A DNA stretch of 10,479 nt, from positions 1 through 10,479 of the forward strand of contig JACQJK010000069.1 of the NCBI GenBank assembly GCA_016205055.1, given 5' to 3'. Below, piece after piece: positions 1 through 5,074 of the stretch (its first letter is position 1; each line of letters starts with the position of its first letter). The position numbers were made by a program, and so were the translations under genes. Source of the stretch: Candidatus Doudnabacteria bacterium. Its GTDB lineage: Bacteria; Patescibacteriota; Doudnabacteria; UBA920; 2-01-FULL-50-11. Below the pieces are notes generated by a model. The model did no database searches and was not told where the DNA came from. It saw only the letters and a list, made by a program, of their open reading frames with translations.

Positions 1-7
1 GGTACCT

Positions 8-270
8 CATACCCAGCCCTTTGATGCCAAAGAGCTGGGTTTATCCGCCTCGGATCTCGTGCGCCTGCCCGCCTCTGGCGGGGAATCTCCATCCTTGTGT
101 AGTCCGCCTAAGGCGGACGGAGGACGGGCGCCGAAGCTGACGATGGTAAAACTTCTCGTGCCTCATCCCTACCGCCCTTCATCCCTCGTCAAGACGAGGG
201 TCTTCGGGCGGAAACGCCCTCGGGCGCAAGTCGAAGGGAGCGTAAGTCGAATGGGCGGAGGCGGATAAAA
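8..270. repeat. Modular palindromic intergenic element, copy 1
   Basis: The element opens with a 43-bp head that is 41/43 identical to 843-885. The head contains a 13-bp-arm hairpin (11-40), and its single C-A mismatch on the plus strand becomes a U-G wobble in a minus-strand RNA. A closing stem pairs TTTATCCGCCT (40-50) with AGGCGGATAAA (259-269). Inside are hairpins at 68-82 (CCCGCC/GGCGGG), at 102-118 (GTCCGCC/GGCGGAC) and at 172-211, the last with 19-nt arms around a central AA and a 5-nt internal mismatch. GCCGAAGCT (130-138) and CGATG (141-145) recur in copy 2. It could be a structured RNA or a REP/MITE-like DNA element. No convincing gene lies inside. Confidence 0.7.
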
Positions 271-296
271 GAGAGGCCGTTGCTTGGGCTTTCCTT

Positions 297-467
297 TTAA
301 TTATCATCGTCTTTGGAGGACTTTACCGACTCCTTCATGTGCCGAATCGTGGCCAGCTTGGCTTCCAATATCTTTTCTTGCTCTTCCAGGAAAGCCGTCT
401 GGTCTTTTTTTGAACCCAGTCCGTAAGGAGCACAGTATCGCCCGTAGCACATTCCGTTTCCAAACAT
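297..467 (-). CDS. Small Gly/Cys/Tyr-rich coiled-coil protein (56 aa), DUF5320-like
   Basis: A 56-residue protein of unknown function. The first 17 residues are rich in Gly, Tyr and Cys, with C7 and C12 (MFGNGMCYGRYCAPYG). The rest is a charged helix with coiled-coil spacing (FLEEQEKILEAKLATIRHMKE) and an acidic DDDN end. This layout, a Gly-rich head with an aromatic/Cys patch followed by a coiled coil, resembles the small DUF5320 family, but the match is by eye and the head is shorter than usual. The ATG at 467 was chosen over longer readings because GAAAGGA sits about 8 nt upstream and a near-consensus promoter lies 59 nt upstream. It stands alone between two palindromic elements. Real expression is likely; the function is unknown. 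Confidence 0.65.
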   Translation of the reverse strand: MFGNGMCYGRYCAPYGLGSKKDQTAFLEEQEKILEAKLATIRHMKESVKSSKDDDN

Positions 468-525
468 ATTGATTTTCCTTTCATTTTTTAATAAAGCTAG
501 GGGCCGACCGCCCTTTATTGTTTTG

Positions 526-554
526 AATATATACCCAAAATAATAACTTGTCAA
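526..554 (-). promoter_or_regulatory. Sigma-70-type promoter of the 56-aa protein gene
   Basis: On the minus strand, TTGACA (549-554) is followed after exactly 17 nt by TATATT (526-531). This is a perfect -35 box and a near-perfect -10 box. Transcription would start near 519, leaving a leader of about 50 nt before the ATG at 467. It is the best promoter by sequence in the window. Confidence 0.8.
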
Positions 555-603
555 GCGCTCCCCAACCCCCACTAGCCCGATCGTGGCAACATCGCAAACG
601 CGC

Positions 604-630
604 AGACCGAGAACGCTTTCGGTCTTTTTT
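604..630 (+). terminator. Rho-independent terminator, plus strand
   Basis: AGACCGA (604-610) pairs with TCGGTCT (619-625) and is followed by a run of T to 630. The T run is on the plus strand only. No plus-strand gene precedes it in the window, so it either ends a short RNA or is a remnant. Confidence 0.55.
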
Positions 631-769
631 GTTGGTATCCCTCACCGCACGCAGTACGACTTCAGTTTCAGCTTTCTGCAAGAGCAACGAGCGACTGCCG
701 GGTGAGCGGGACAGCCCTTTTCCCTTTAGCAAGTTTCAAACCGCCCATTTGTCTGATGGGTGTTTTTTT
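631..769 (+). ncRNA. Candidate structured small RNA ending in a terminator
   Basis: Between two plus-strand terminators lies a foldable stretch. TCCC (638-641) can pair with GGGA (708-711), TCACC (642-646) with GGTGA (701-705), and GCAGT (651-655) with ACTGC (694-698), with a small inner hairpin near 670-684. It ends in the terminator at 742-769. No promoter was recognised and it matches no RNA family I know (not SRP, tmRNA or RNase P RNA). The stretch has no credible reading frame. This is an inference from pairing only. Confidence 0.22.
742..769 (+). terminator. Rho-independent terminator, plus strand
   Basis: CGCCCAT (742-748) pairs with ATGGGTG (756-762) using one G-U pair, around a TTGTCTG loop. 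It is followed directly by seven T (763-769). It is the second plus-strand terminator within 150 bp with no plus-strand gene upstream. Confidence 0.6.
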
Positions 770-780
770 ATATGGAACCC

Positions 781-834
781 CACGGCTAACCTCCTTCTCC
801 GCCAAAGGCGGATTCGGACGGTCAAGAAGCCGTG
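781..834. repeat. Nested palindrome
   Basis: An outer stem pairs CACGGCT (781-787) with AGCCGTG (828-834). It encloses an inner hairpin TCCGCC-AAA-GGCGGA (798-812). The inner unit is the same kind of GGCGGA palindrome found at 68-82, 102-118 and, imperfectly, 1964-1980. No gene is seen here. Confidence 0.55.
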
Positions 835-842
835 ATGCCATC

Positions 843-996
843 CATACCCAGCCCTTTGATACCAAAGAGCTGGGTTTATCAGCCTAATAACCTTGGAATC
901 GGCCGAAGCTAGATATCGATGTTTTAATTATCTTAAGTCAGCTCGTACCGCCTGCATCCACGGGCAAGCCCGTGGATGCAGGCGGAGGCTGATAAA
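843..996. repeat. Modular palindromic intergenic element, copy 2
   Basis: This copy has the same plan as 8-270. A head hairpin (846-875) is followed by a closing stem TTTATCAGCCT (875-885) with AGGCTGATAAA (986-996). It also carries GCCGAAGCT (902-910), CGATG (917-921) and an inner hairpin with 18-nt perfect arms (948-965 and 968-985) around a central AA, entered through the same TACCGCC. Relative to copy 1, the closing-stem pair C46-G263 has become A881-T990, a compensatory change, and the other head difference falls in the hairpin loop. The two GGCGGA hairpins near the start of copy 1 are absent. Its right end touches the T run of the desaturase terminator. Confidence 0.7.
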
Positions 997-1021
997 AAAA
1001 CCCGCTAGAAACACTAGCGAG
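994..1021 (-). terminator. Rho-independent terminator of the desaturase gene
   Basis: Read on the minus strand, CTCGCTAG (1021-1014) pairs with CTAGCGGG (1008-1001), giving 8 bp with one wobble around a 5-nt loop. Seven T follow (1000-994, interrupted only by strand end). The stem begins at the TAG stop codon itself, so the coding sequence and terminator overlap. Confidence 0.8.
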
Positions 1022-1838
1022 CGTAAACGGGTCGGAAGCGCACGACTTTGGTGACGAGTTTCATCTTTTCCAAAATCCAGATCATCCACCAGCCGAAGTC
1101 GACTTCAAACCAACGATGCCCAAAGCGAGCCAGCGACTGCTTCCAGTGGTGATTCTGATGGAAGCCCTCGCCGGCTGTAAAAATCGCCACCAACCAGTTG
1201 TTGAACACCGTGACCACATGCTGGCCGGGATAATTCTGGTAGCCGATCAGATGTCGGGAGTGGCACAGGCCGTTAACCGAGCTGGAGAGCACGAAAACAT
1301 ATAAAAACAGATGAATCGCGCCTGCGATTAGCCCGCGCAGAGGACCCAAGAACCAGCAAAGCAGGGCCAGGCCGAGCAACACGCCGATTGTGCCGTGCGC
1401 GAACACGCGCCGATCAAGCCAAGTGCGCGCGGCCAGAATGTCGCCGGCGAACGCGCGAACGGTTTCACTGTTCCGCGCTTCTCTTGCGTACCAAAACACG
1501 TTCCCAACTTGGATCTGCCAAAAACCCGCCAGATACGGACTGTGCGGATCGCCGTCCACGTCGGAGAACCTATGGTGCTTGCGGTGGACAGCCACCCACT
1601 CCCACGGCCGAATGCCGGTCGTCAGCCACGTGGCGAACTTGAACGCGAAAAGCGCCAACGGATGCAGAACAAGCGCGCCGTGCGTTGCCGCACGGTGCAG
1701 ATAAACCGTCGTGGAAAATACGGCGATGGCGGTGGCCAGAAGCGACAGGCCGACGGTCGGGGAAAATACGGCGATAGCGGTGGCCAGAAGCGACAGGCCG
1801 AGCGTAAGAAGAGCTGAAAAAAGCGCTGTAAGCAACAT
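1014..1838 (-). CDS. Membrane fatty-acid desaturase (acyl-CoA/acyl-lipid type)
   Basis: A 274-residue integral membrane di-iron desaturase, expected to place a double bond in a saturated acyl chain with O2 and an electron donor. All three histidine boxes are present: H48-RAAT-H53, H85RKHH89 and H227QNHH231, plus NGLCHSRH (189-196) typical of the Delta9 family. Hydrophobic segments lie at about 1-45, 56-75 and 152-190. AAGGGGGA sits 5 nt before the ATG, which fixes the start. Residues 14-29 and 30-45 are a near-exact duplication (GLSLLATAIAVFS-x-TV) from a 48-bp tandem repeat, lengthening the first membrane segment; the family usually has one such unit. The gene stands alone between its own promoter and terminator. 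Family assignment is firm; the substrate is unknown. Confidence 0.93.
   Translation of the reverse strand: MLLTALFSALLTLGLSLLATAIAVFSPTVGLSLLATAIAVFSTTVYLHRAATHGALVLHPLALFAFKFATWLTTGIRPWEWVAVHRKHHRFSDVDGDPHSPYLAGFWQIQVGNVFWYAREARNSETVRAFAGDILAARTWLDRRVFAHGTIGVLLGLALLCWFLGPLRGLIAGAIHLFLYVFVLSSSVNGLCHSRHLIGYQNYPGQHVVTVFNNWLVAIFTAGEGFHQNHHWKQSLARFGHRWFEVDFGWWMIWILEKMKLVTKVVRFRPVYAR
1713..1801 (-). repeat. 48-bp in-frame tandem duplication inside the desaturase gene
   Basis: Units begin at 1713 and 1761. Over the 41 aligned bases GGAAAATACGGC...GGCCGA they differ only at 1728/1776 (G versus A). The 48-bp period is 16 codons, so the frame is kept. Low divergence points to a recent slippage or recombination event. 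Confidence 0.92.
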
Positions 1839-1865
1839 TTGTTCCCCCTTGTCTTGTGCATAATC

Positions 1866-1893
1866 AGTATACCACTAAAACTCGTAAGTCCAG
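1866..1893 (-). promoter_or_regulatory. Promoter of the desaturase gene
   Basis: On the minus strand, TATACT (1866-1871) is preceded by TGG, an extended -10 arrangement. CTGGAC lies 16 nt further up (1888-1893). The leader would be only about 20 nt and would include the strong Shine-Dalgarno AAGGGGGA. Confidence 0.55.
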
Positions 1894-1910
1894 TTCGGGA
1901 TAAGTATTGC

Positions 1911-1934
1911 AAAAAACGCCCGGCGAGAACGGGC
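1911..1934 (-). terminator. Rho-independent terminator upstream of the desaturase promoter
   Basis: On the minus strand, GCCCG (1934-1930) pairs with CGGGC (1922-1918) around a 7-nt loop, followed by G and six T (1916-1911). It probably ends read-through from the aldo/keto reductase operon. The rest of the gene-free stretch 1839-2144 holds the desaturase promoter, an imperfect GGCGGA-type hairpin (1964-1980), the long palindrome at 1999-2028 and the apparent frameshifted tail of the reductase. Confidence 0.6.
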
Positions 1935-1998
1935 AAACCAGGTCACATGCTCTGATTCGCCCCGTCCGCCTATGGCAGACTCTATAAAATAAATTAAT

Positions 1999-2028
1999 CA
2001 TGCTCTAATTCGCGCGAATTAGAGCATG
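1999..2028. repeat. 30-bp perfect palindrome, copy 1
   Basis: The sequence CATGCTCTAATTCG/CG and its exact mirror form a 30-bp palindrome with a CGCGCG centre. The inner 28 bp recur unchanged at 5075-5102. A half-site with one mismatch, CATGCTCTGATTCG, lies at 1947-1960. On the minus strand a T-rich stretch follows, so this copy could also act as a terminator of the reductase operon. Confidence 0.9.
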
Positions 2029-2144
2029 GTGAGCCAGAACAAGGGAACGGCCAGATCTATAAACGATTTTTTTCAAAAGCCGTTTTTACCTCGTTCTCTT
2101 ATTTTTCTACCAATTCCCCTTGTGCGACTCCCGGAATGTGAATC

Positions 2145-2987
2145 TTACGTCGGATCCCAGCAAGTGCGATAATTTTCGTTTAAGGAATCCAAAAACTCCA
2201 TATCTTTTGCACTCAACTCAAAGTCAAACACGTTGATATTTTCTTGGATGCGCTCTTTGCGCACGCTCTTTGGCAAGACCACAAAATCGTGCTGCAAACT
2301 CCAACGGACCAAAATTTGAGCGTTGGACTTTTTATACTTTTGAGCGATTTTTGCTACGTCGGGACTGTCCAAACGCTTACCGTGAACGAGCGGCGAGTAA
2401 GCTTCCACGGCAATTTTATTTCTGCTGCAATAGTCAACCAACTCCTTCTGGTATAAAAACGGGTGCAGTTCCACCTGATCAACTGCCGGCGGAATGGCGG
2501 CATAGGATTTCATCTCCTCAAGATGCGCAATGGTGTAATTCGACACGCCAATCGCGCGCGCTTTCCCGGCCCGGTGCAGTTCTTCCATGGCGCGCCAGGT
2601 TTCCGCCCTTTTGTTACCAACCTTCAAAAACTCGTAAGGAAACGGCCAGTGCACCAGATACAAATCCACGTAGGAAAGTCCCAAGCGCGCAAGCGAGTCG
2701 TCCAGCGCCGCTAAAGTGCTTTTGTAACCTTGATCGGAAAGCCATAATTTTGTTGTGACAAAAATTTGCTCACGAGCGATCCCGCTTGCCTTAATACCTT
2801 GTCCAACGCCGACTTCGTTTCCGTAAATTTTCGCCGTATCAATGTGCCGGTAGCCCGCTTGCAAGGCCCAGGAAACGGCGTTGACCACCGGCTCGCCGTC
2901 GGGAATTTTCCACACGCCTAAGCCGAGGCGGGGGATCTGGACTCCGTTATTTAATTCTTTCGTTGAACTTATTCCAAGCTTTTGCAT
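2145..2987 (-). CDS. Aldo/keto reductase, C-terminus apparently frameshifted
   Basis: A 280-residue NADPH-dependent reductase of the AKR (beta/alpha)8-barrel superfamily, reducing aldehydes or ketones. The catalytic tetrad is intact: D50, Y55, K80 and H113 (HIDTAKIYGNE, TTKLW, LVHWP). The cofactor loop LPKSVRKERIQEN (238-250) is present. The ATG at 2987 is preferred because the homologous remnant upstream also begins MQ; a TTG at 3011 is possible, and neither has a clear Shine-Dalgarno. The gene follows the metallopeptidase by 52 nt and is probably its operon partner. The frame stops after CWDPT, but the next frame runs on for 14 sensible codons (DVRFTFRESHKGNW) to a TAG at 2107-2109, so a one-base loss near 2150 may have clipped the tail. 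Confidence 0.88.
   Translation of the reverse strand: MQKLGISSTKELNNGVQIPRLGLGVWKIPDGEPVVNAVSWALQAGYRHIDTAKIYGNEVGVGQGIKASGIAREQIFVTTKLWLSDQGYKSTLAALDDSLARLGLSYVDLYLVHWPFPYEFLKVGNKRAETWRAMEELHRAGKARAIGVSNYTIAHLEEMKSYAAIPPAVDQVELHPFLYQKELVDYCSRNKIAVEAYSPLVHGKRLDSPDVAKIAQKYKKSNAQILVRWSLQHDFVVLPKSVRKERIQENINVFDFELSAKDMEFLDSLNENYRTCWDPT
2826..2930 (-). repeat. 105-bp direct repeat, copy in the full aldo/keto reductase
   Basis: This block encodes RLGLG to AKI of the reductase. It matches 4432-4536 with two differences (2838/4444 and 2880/4486), a constant offset of 1606. Homology in the 5' ends of the two genes outside the block is much weaker. Confidence 0.9.
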
Positions 2988-3039
2988 AATATATGACTTT
3001 GCATTTACCAATTTCAGTGCAATATATATTTTTTGCTAA

Positions 3040-4410
3040 TCAAAATTCAAGCTCTTGTTTCAAGGACTCCAATTCCGGCAACAACCGCTTTAGAGTTTCT
3101 CCGTTCGCATTCATCGAGCGCAGAAAACCAATCACCCCGGCGGCGGCCGCTTTGGCGCCCGCACGCTCGCGGCTAGGAAACTGCTGCAGACGGTTTAAAA
3201 ACTCCTTGGCATAATAACGCAATACCACCAGTGCGGAAGCAAACAGTTCATCAGGATTAGTTTCCGGATGGCCGAGCTTTTCTTGCCCTGGTGCCCGAAC
3301 GTGCGGTCTTTTAATGTAATCTTCTTCGGTGAAAAGCGAGGTCAAGGCGGTATTAGATCTTACTTGTTCGTGAACGCTCTCCATCTTTTTCCAAGCGGCC
3401 AGGCTCTTTTTTTCGGCTTGAGCGTTACGCGCAACACTATGCGCGATCTCGTGGCAAGCTACCTCTTCTCCCTCGCGCTCAAATCTTGGATCGGTAAAAC
3501 GCCGGGAGGAAACTACCGCATATGTAAAAGCGGGATCGTAGTGGTCGGCTACGTCTCGTCTGGATATTTGCCCGGGTATTCGTTCTGCGACGCCGTCAAC
3601 GACATACACGGGCGATGGCTTTTGAAACTGCGAAAAAATGCGATGCAATTCGTGAACTGGCTGCAAAAGCTTGTGGTCCAGTTTCGACTCCGAACACACA
3701 CGCGGCATGTCCTCGCGGTCCTGCGGCGGATAAATATTTGGCTCCAGCATGATTCTATGGCGAAAATTTTTCGTGGCTTGGGGCTTTTTTCTTTCGTTAG
3801 TTCCACGCAAAACCCGCTCCAAAAGCTCGCCTTGACCAGAGTCGTAAATGGCAAGATCCAAAGTCATTTGCGGATTCTTTAAATCGGGCAACAACTGCAA
3901 ATAAGGATGGTCCAAACCGAGTCTTCGCGCTTTATTTGCTGGCTGTGAAGAAATCGGGTTTTGGTCAGAAAAGTAATGCGAGACGTGTCCCCACTGCTCA
4001 CCCCGGCTATCTTTGACACGAAAACTGTAGCCGGCTAGGCCCTTTTCCGTCCCGTGCCAAGCAAAGCGTTTCATGCCCAGATCGTCAAACACGAGCTTCC
4101 ACCCTTCCACCGAAACCGCGCCGGCTTGGGTATCTATGGTGTCCCCGTTTTTGTATGCCCGCCTGTCTTCCACCAGCTCCACAGGAGGCGGTTCTATGTC
4201 GCGAGTTTGTTCCTTGTCGCGAGTTTGTTCCTTGCCTAAAAACTTGCTGGCCAAGCCAAAACCTCCCGCCGCGGCCGCAGTGGCCCCGACCCCGATCAAC
4301 GCATTGCGCAAAAAAGCCCGTCGGGTTTCTTTCCCCGACTCATCTTTATCTTTTCTTTTCTTTTCCGGATCTCCGCCCAAATCCAGACTGGTAAATTCAG
4401 GATTCCCCAT
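3040..4410 (-). CDS. Tat-exported HExxH zinc metallopeptidase-like protein
   Basis: A 456-residue protein not assigned to a named family. A twin-arginine signal fits residues 28-58: ETRRAFLRNA, then a hydrophobic Ala/Gly stretch (AFLRNALIGVGATAAAAGG), after a highly charged 27-residue n-region. This suggests folded export across the membrane. Residues 61-72 are a doubled KEQTRD linker. The middle (about 90-300) has no motif I recognise. HEIAH (320-324) is a zinc-protease core, with E388 in NPDELFA a likely third ligand, as in gluzincin and lethal-factor-like folds. The C-terminus is a charged helix. The ATG at 4410 has only a weak Shine-Dalgarno (GAAAAAG) and lies 12 nt after the stop of the reductase remnant, so translation may be coupled. 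The reductase gene follows. Peptidase activity is inferred from the motif alone. Confidence 0.75.
   Translation of the reverse strand: MGNPEFTSLDLGGDPEKKRKDKDESGKETRRAFLRNALIGVGATAAAAGGFGLASKFLGKEQTRDKEQTRDIEPPPVELVEDRRAYKNGDTIDTQAGAVSVEGWKLVFDDLGMKRFAWHGTEKGLAGYSFRVKDSRGEQWGHVSHYFSDQNPISSQPANKARRLGLDHPYLQLLPDLKNPQMTLDLAIYDSGQGELLERVLRGTNERKKPQATKNFRHRIMLEPNIYPPQDREDMPRVCSESKLDHKLLQPVHELHRIFSQFQKPSPVYVVDGVAERIPGQISRRDVADHYDPAFTYAVVSSRRFTDPRFEREGEEVACHEIAHSVARNAQAEKKSLAAWKKMESVHEQVRSNTALTSLFTEEDYIKRPHVRAPGQEKLGHPETNPDELFASALVVLRYYAKEFLNRLQQFPSRERAGAKAAAAGVIGFLRSMNANGETLKRLLPELESLKQELEF
4199..4234 (-). repeat. Exact 18-bp tandem duplication in the metallopeptidase gene
   Basis: TCGCGAGTTTGTTCCTTG occurs twice with no difference (4199-4216 and 4217-4234). 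It encodes KEQTRD twice in the linker just after the Tat signal. The period is 6 codons, so the frame is kept. Confidence 0.95.
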
Positions 4411-4422
4411 GCTTTTTCGAAG

Positions 4423-4608
4423 TTAACTATTAATTTTCGCCGTGTCAATGTGCCGGTAGCCCGCTTGCAAGGCCCAGGAAACGGCATTGACCACCGGCTC
4501 GCCGTCGGGAATTTTCCACACGCCTAAGCCGAGGCGCGGAATTAGCACGCCATTGTTTAGCAGAATTGTGGAGCTTGCGTTAAACCGATTCATTACAACA
4601 TTTTGCAT
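4423..4608 (-). pseudogene. 5' remnant of a second aldo/keto reductase
   Basis: The 61-codon frame [12 protein letters not shown]... matches the N-terminal barrel strands of the aldo/keto reductase through HIDTAKI, then ends at INS and a TAA. It lacks the catalytic Tyr, Lys and His and cannot be an active enzyme. Residues from PRLGLG to AKI are identical to the complete gene at 2145-2987, while the first 25 residues differ. GAGG lies very close to the ATG. It keeps a good promoter and now forms the first frame of the metallopeptidase-reductase transcript, 12 nt before the next ATG. It may serve only as a leader frame. Confidence 0.85.
4432..4536 (-). repeat. 105-bp direct repeat, copy in the reductase remnant
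   Basis: This is the partner of 2826-2930 with two mismatches. Its left edge (4432) is exactly where the remnant loses homology to the reductase, and its right edge is where the two N-terminal coding ends diverge. Confidence 0.9.
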
Positions 4609-4619
4609 GCCTCGCTTAA

Positions 4620-4648
4620 ATCATACCCCACCTGGAGCGGGCAGGCAA
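4620..4648 (-). promoter_or_regulatory. Promoter of the reductase remnant/metallopeptidase operon
   Basis: On the minus strand, TTGCCT (4643-4648) and TATGAT (4620-4625) are 17 nt apart. The 33 bp from 4619 to 4651 match 8919-8951 with two differences, including the spacer, so the spacer is conserved beyond what RNA polymerase needs. CCTG...CAGG forms a small inverted repeat in the spacer of both. Confidence 0.75.
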
Positions 4649-4784
4649 AAACTTGCCGGCGCAATTACGACAGAAAACTTACTCCAAATTTTTCACATCG
4701 ACGAATTTTTCGATGCAAAAAAACGAGGCGAGTTAATATCACTTCGTTATTCTGATGCTGTTTTTGGCGGTAACGACTGCGAAT

Positions 4785-5012
4785 TTACCAGAGTTTGCGC
4801 GGGCGCCGAGACATTAAATCGCGATCGTCGTGACGCAGTAGCGAATCCACACTCCTTGGAAGTTGACGCGCTTTGACGAAACTGATTCTTCCGTCTTCGT
4901 TCGGCTGGAATCCTGCTAGCCCGAGCGCCTGCCTTCTGGCTCGAGCGACTTTCCTGGCCTGCACGACGATGACCTGACCTTCCGGTACCGTCTGAAACGT
5001 ATATTCCGGCAT
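4785..5012 (-). CDS. Small basic protein of unknown function (75 aa)
   Basis: I do not recognise this protein. It begins MPEYTFQTVPEGQVIVVQARKV, suggesting one or two short beta strands. It then becomes strongly basic, with KVARARRQ, a middle stretch ISFVKARQLPRS and an Arg-rich end LMSRRPRKLW. No membrane segment or signal is visible. The ATG at 5012 was chosen because AAGGGGG lies 3-4 nt upstream and a promoter sits just before it. An overlapping frame reading MRCARLGF (5052-4747) lacks these signals. The charge pattern would fit nucleic-acid binding, but nothing shows this directly. No clear terminator follows; 4652-4784 holds only weak hairpins. Confidence 0.6.
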   Translation of the reverse strand: MPEYTFQTVPEGQVIVVQARKVARARRQALGLAGFQPNEDGRISFVKARQLPRSVDSLLRHDDRDLMSRRPRKLW

Positions 5013-5035
5013 ACACCCCCTTAAAACAGAATCCA

Positions 5036-5063
5036 AGTCTAGCACACCTCAACTCTAGGTCAA
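5036..5063 (-). promoter_or_regulatory. Promoter of the 75-aa basic protein gene
   Basis: On the minus strand, TTGACC (5058-5063) is followed after 16 nt by TAGACT (5036-5041), preceded by TGC as in an extended -10 box. The long palindrome 5075-5102 ends 11 bp upstream of the -35 box, a position where an activator or repressor could act. Confidence 0.6.
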
Positions 5064-5074
5064 CCTAACAACCT

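Noticed and set aside
59..268. Plus-strand 69-codon frame in the left repeat element
   Set aside because: It runs through nested palindromes, has no ribosome site and no recognisable protein character.
481..887. Frames at 548-835 (+), 702-887 (+), 481-732 (-) and 668-865 (-)
   Set aside because: They overlap one another and lie across the promoter, two terminators and the palindromic elements. None has a ribosome site or a sensible protein.
8..1000. CRISPR array or integron attC array
   Set aside because: Repeats are only two, unequal in length and made of hairpins; there are no regular spacers, cas genes or integrase.
1388..1936. Long frames opposite or beside the desaturase (1395-1817 +, 1622-1936 -)
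   Set aside because: They are shadows of the desaturase gene, which has all three histidine boxes.
2029..2106. Weak hairpin AAACG...CGTTT with T runs after the reductase
   Set aside because: A 5-bp stem with a long loop is not enough to call a terminator.
2270..2758. 162-codon plus-strand frame opposite the aldo/keto reductase
   Set aside because: It is a shadow of a strong gene with an intact catalytic tetrad, and it has no start signals.
3268..3882. 204-codon plus-strand frame opposite the metallopeptidase
   Set aside because: There is no ribosome site, and the minus-strand frame has a Tat signal and HExxH motif over 456 residues.
4747..5052. Alternative 101-codon minus-strand frame over the 75-aa gene
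   Set aside because: Its start lacks a ribosome site and overlaps the promoter; the other frame has AAGGGGG at the right distance.
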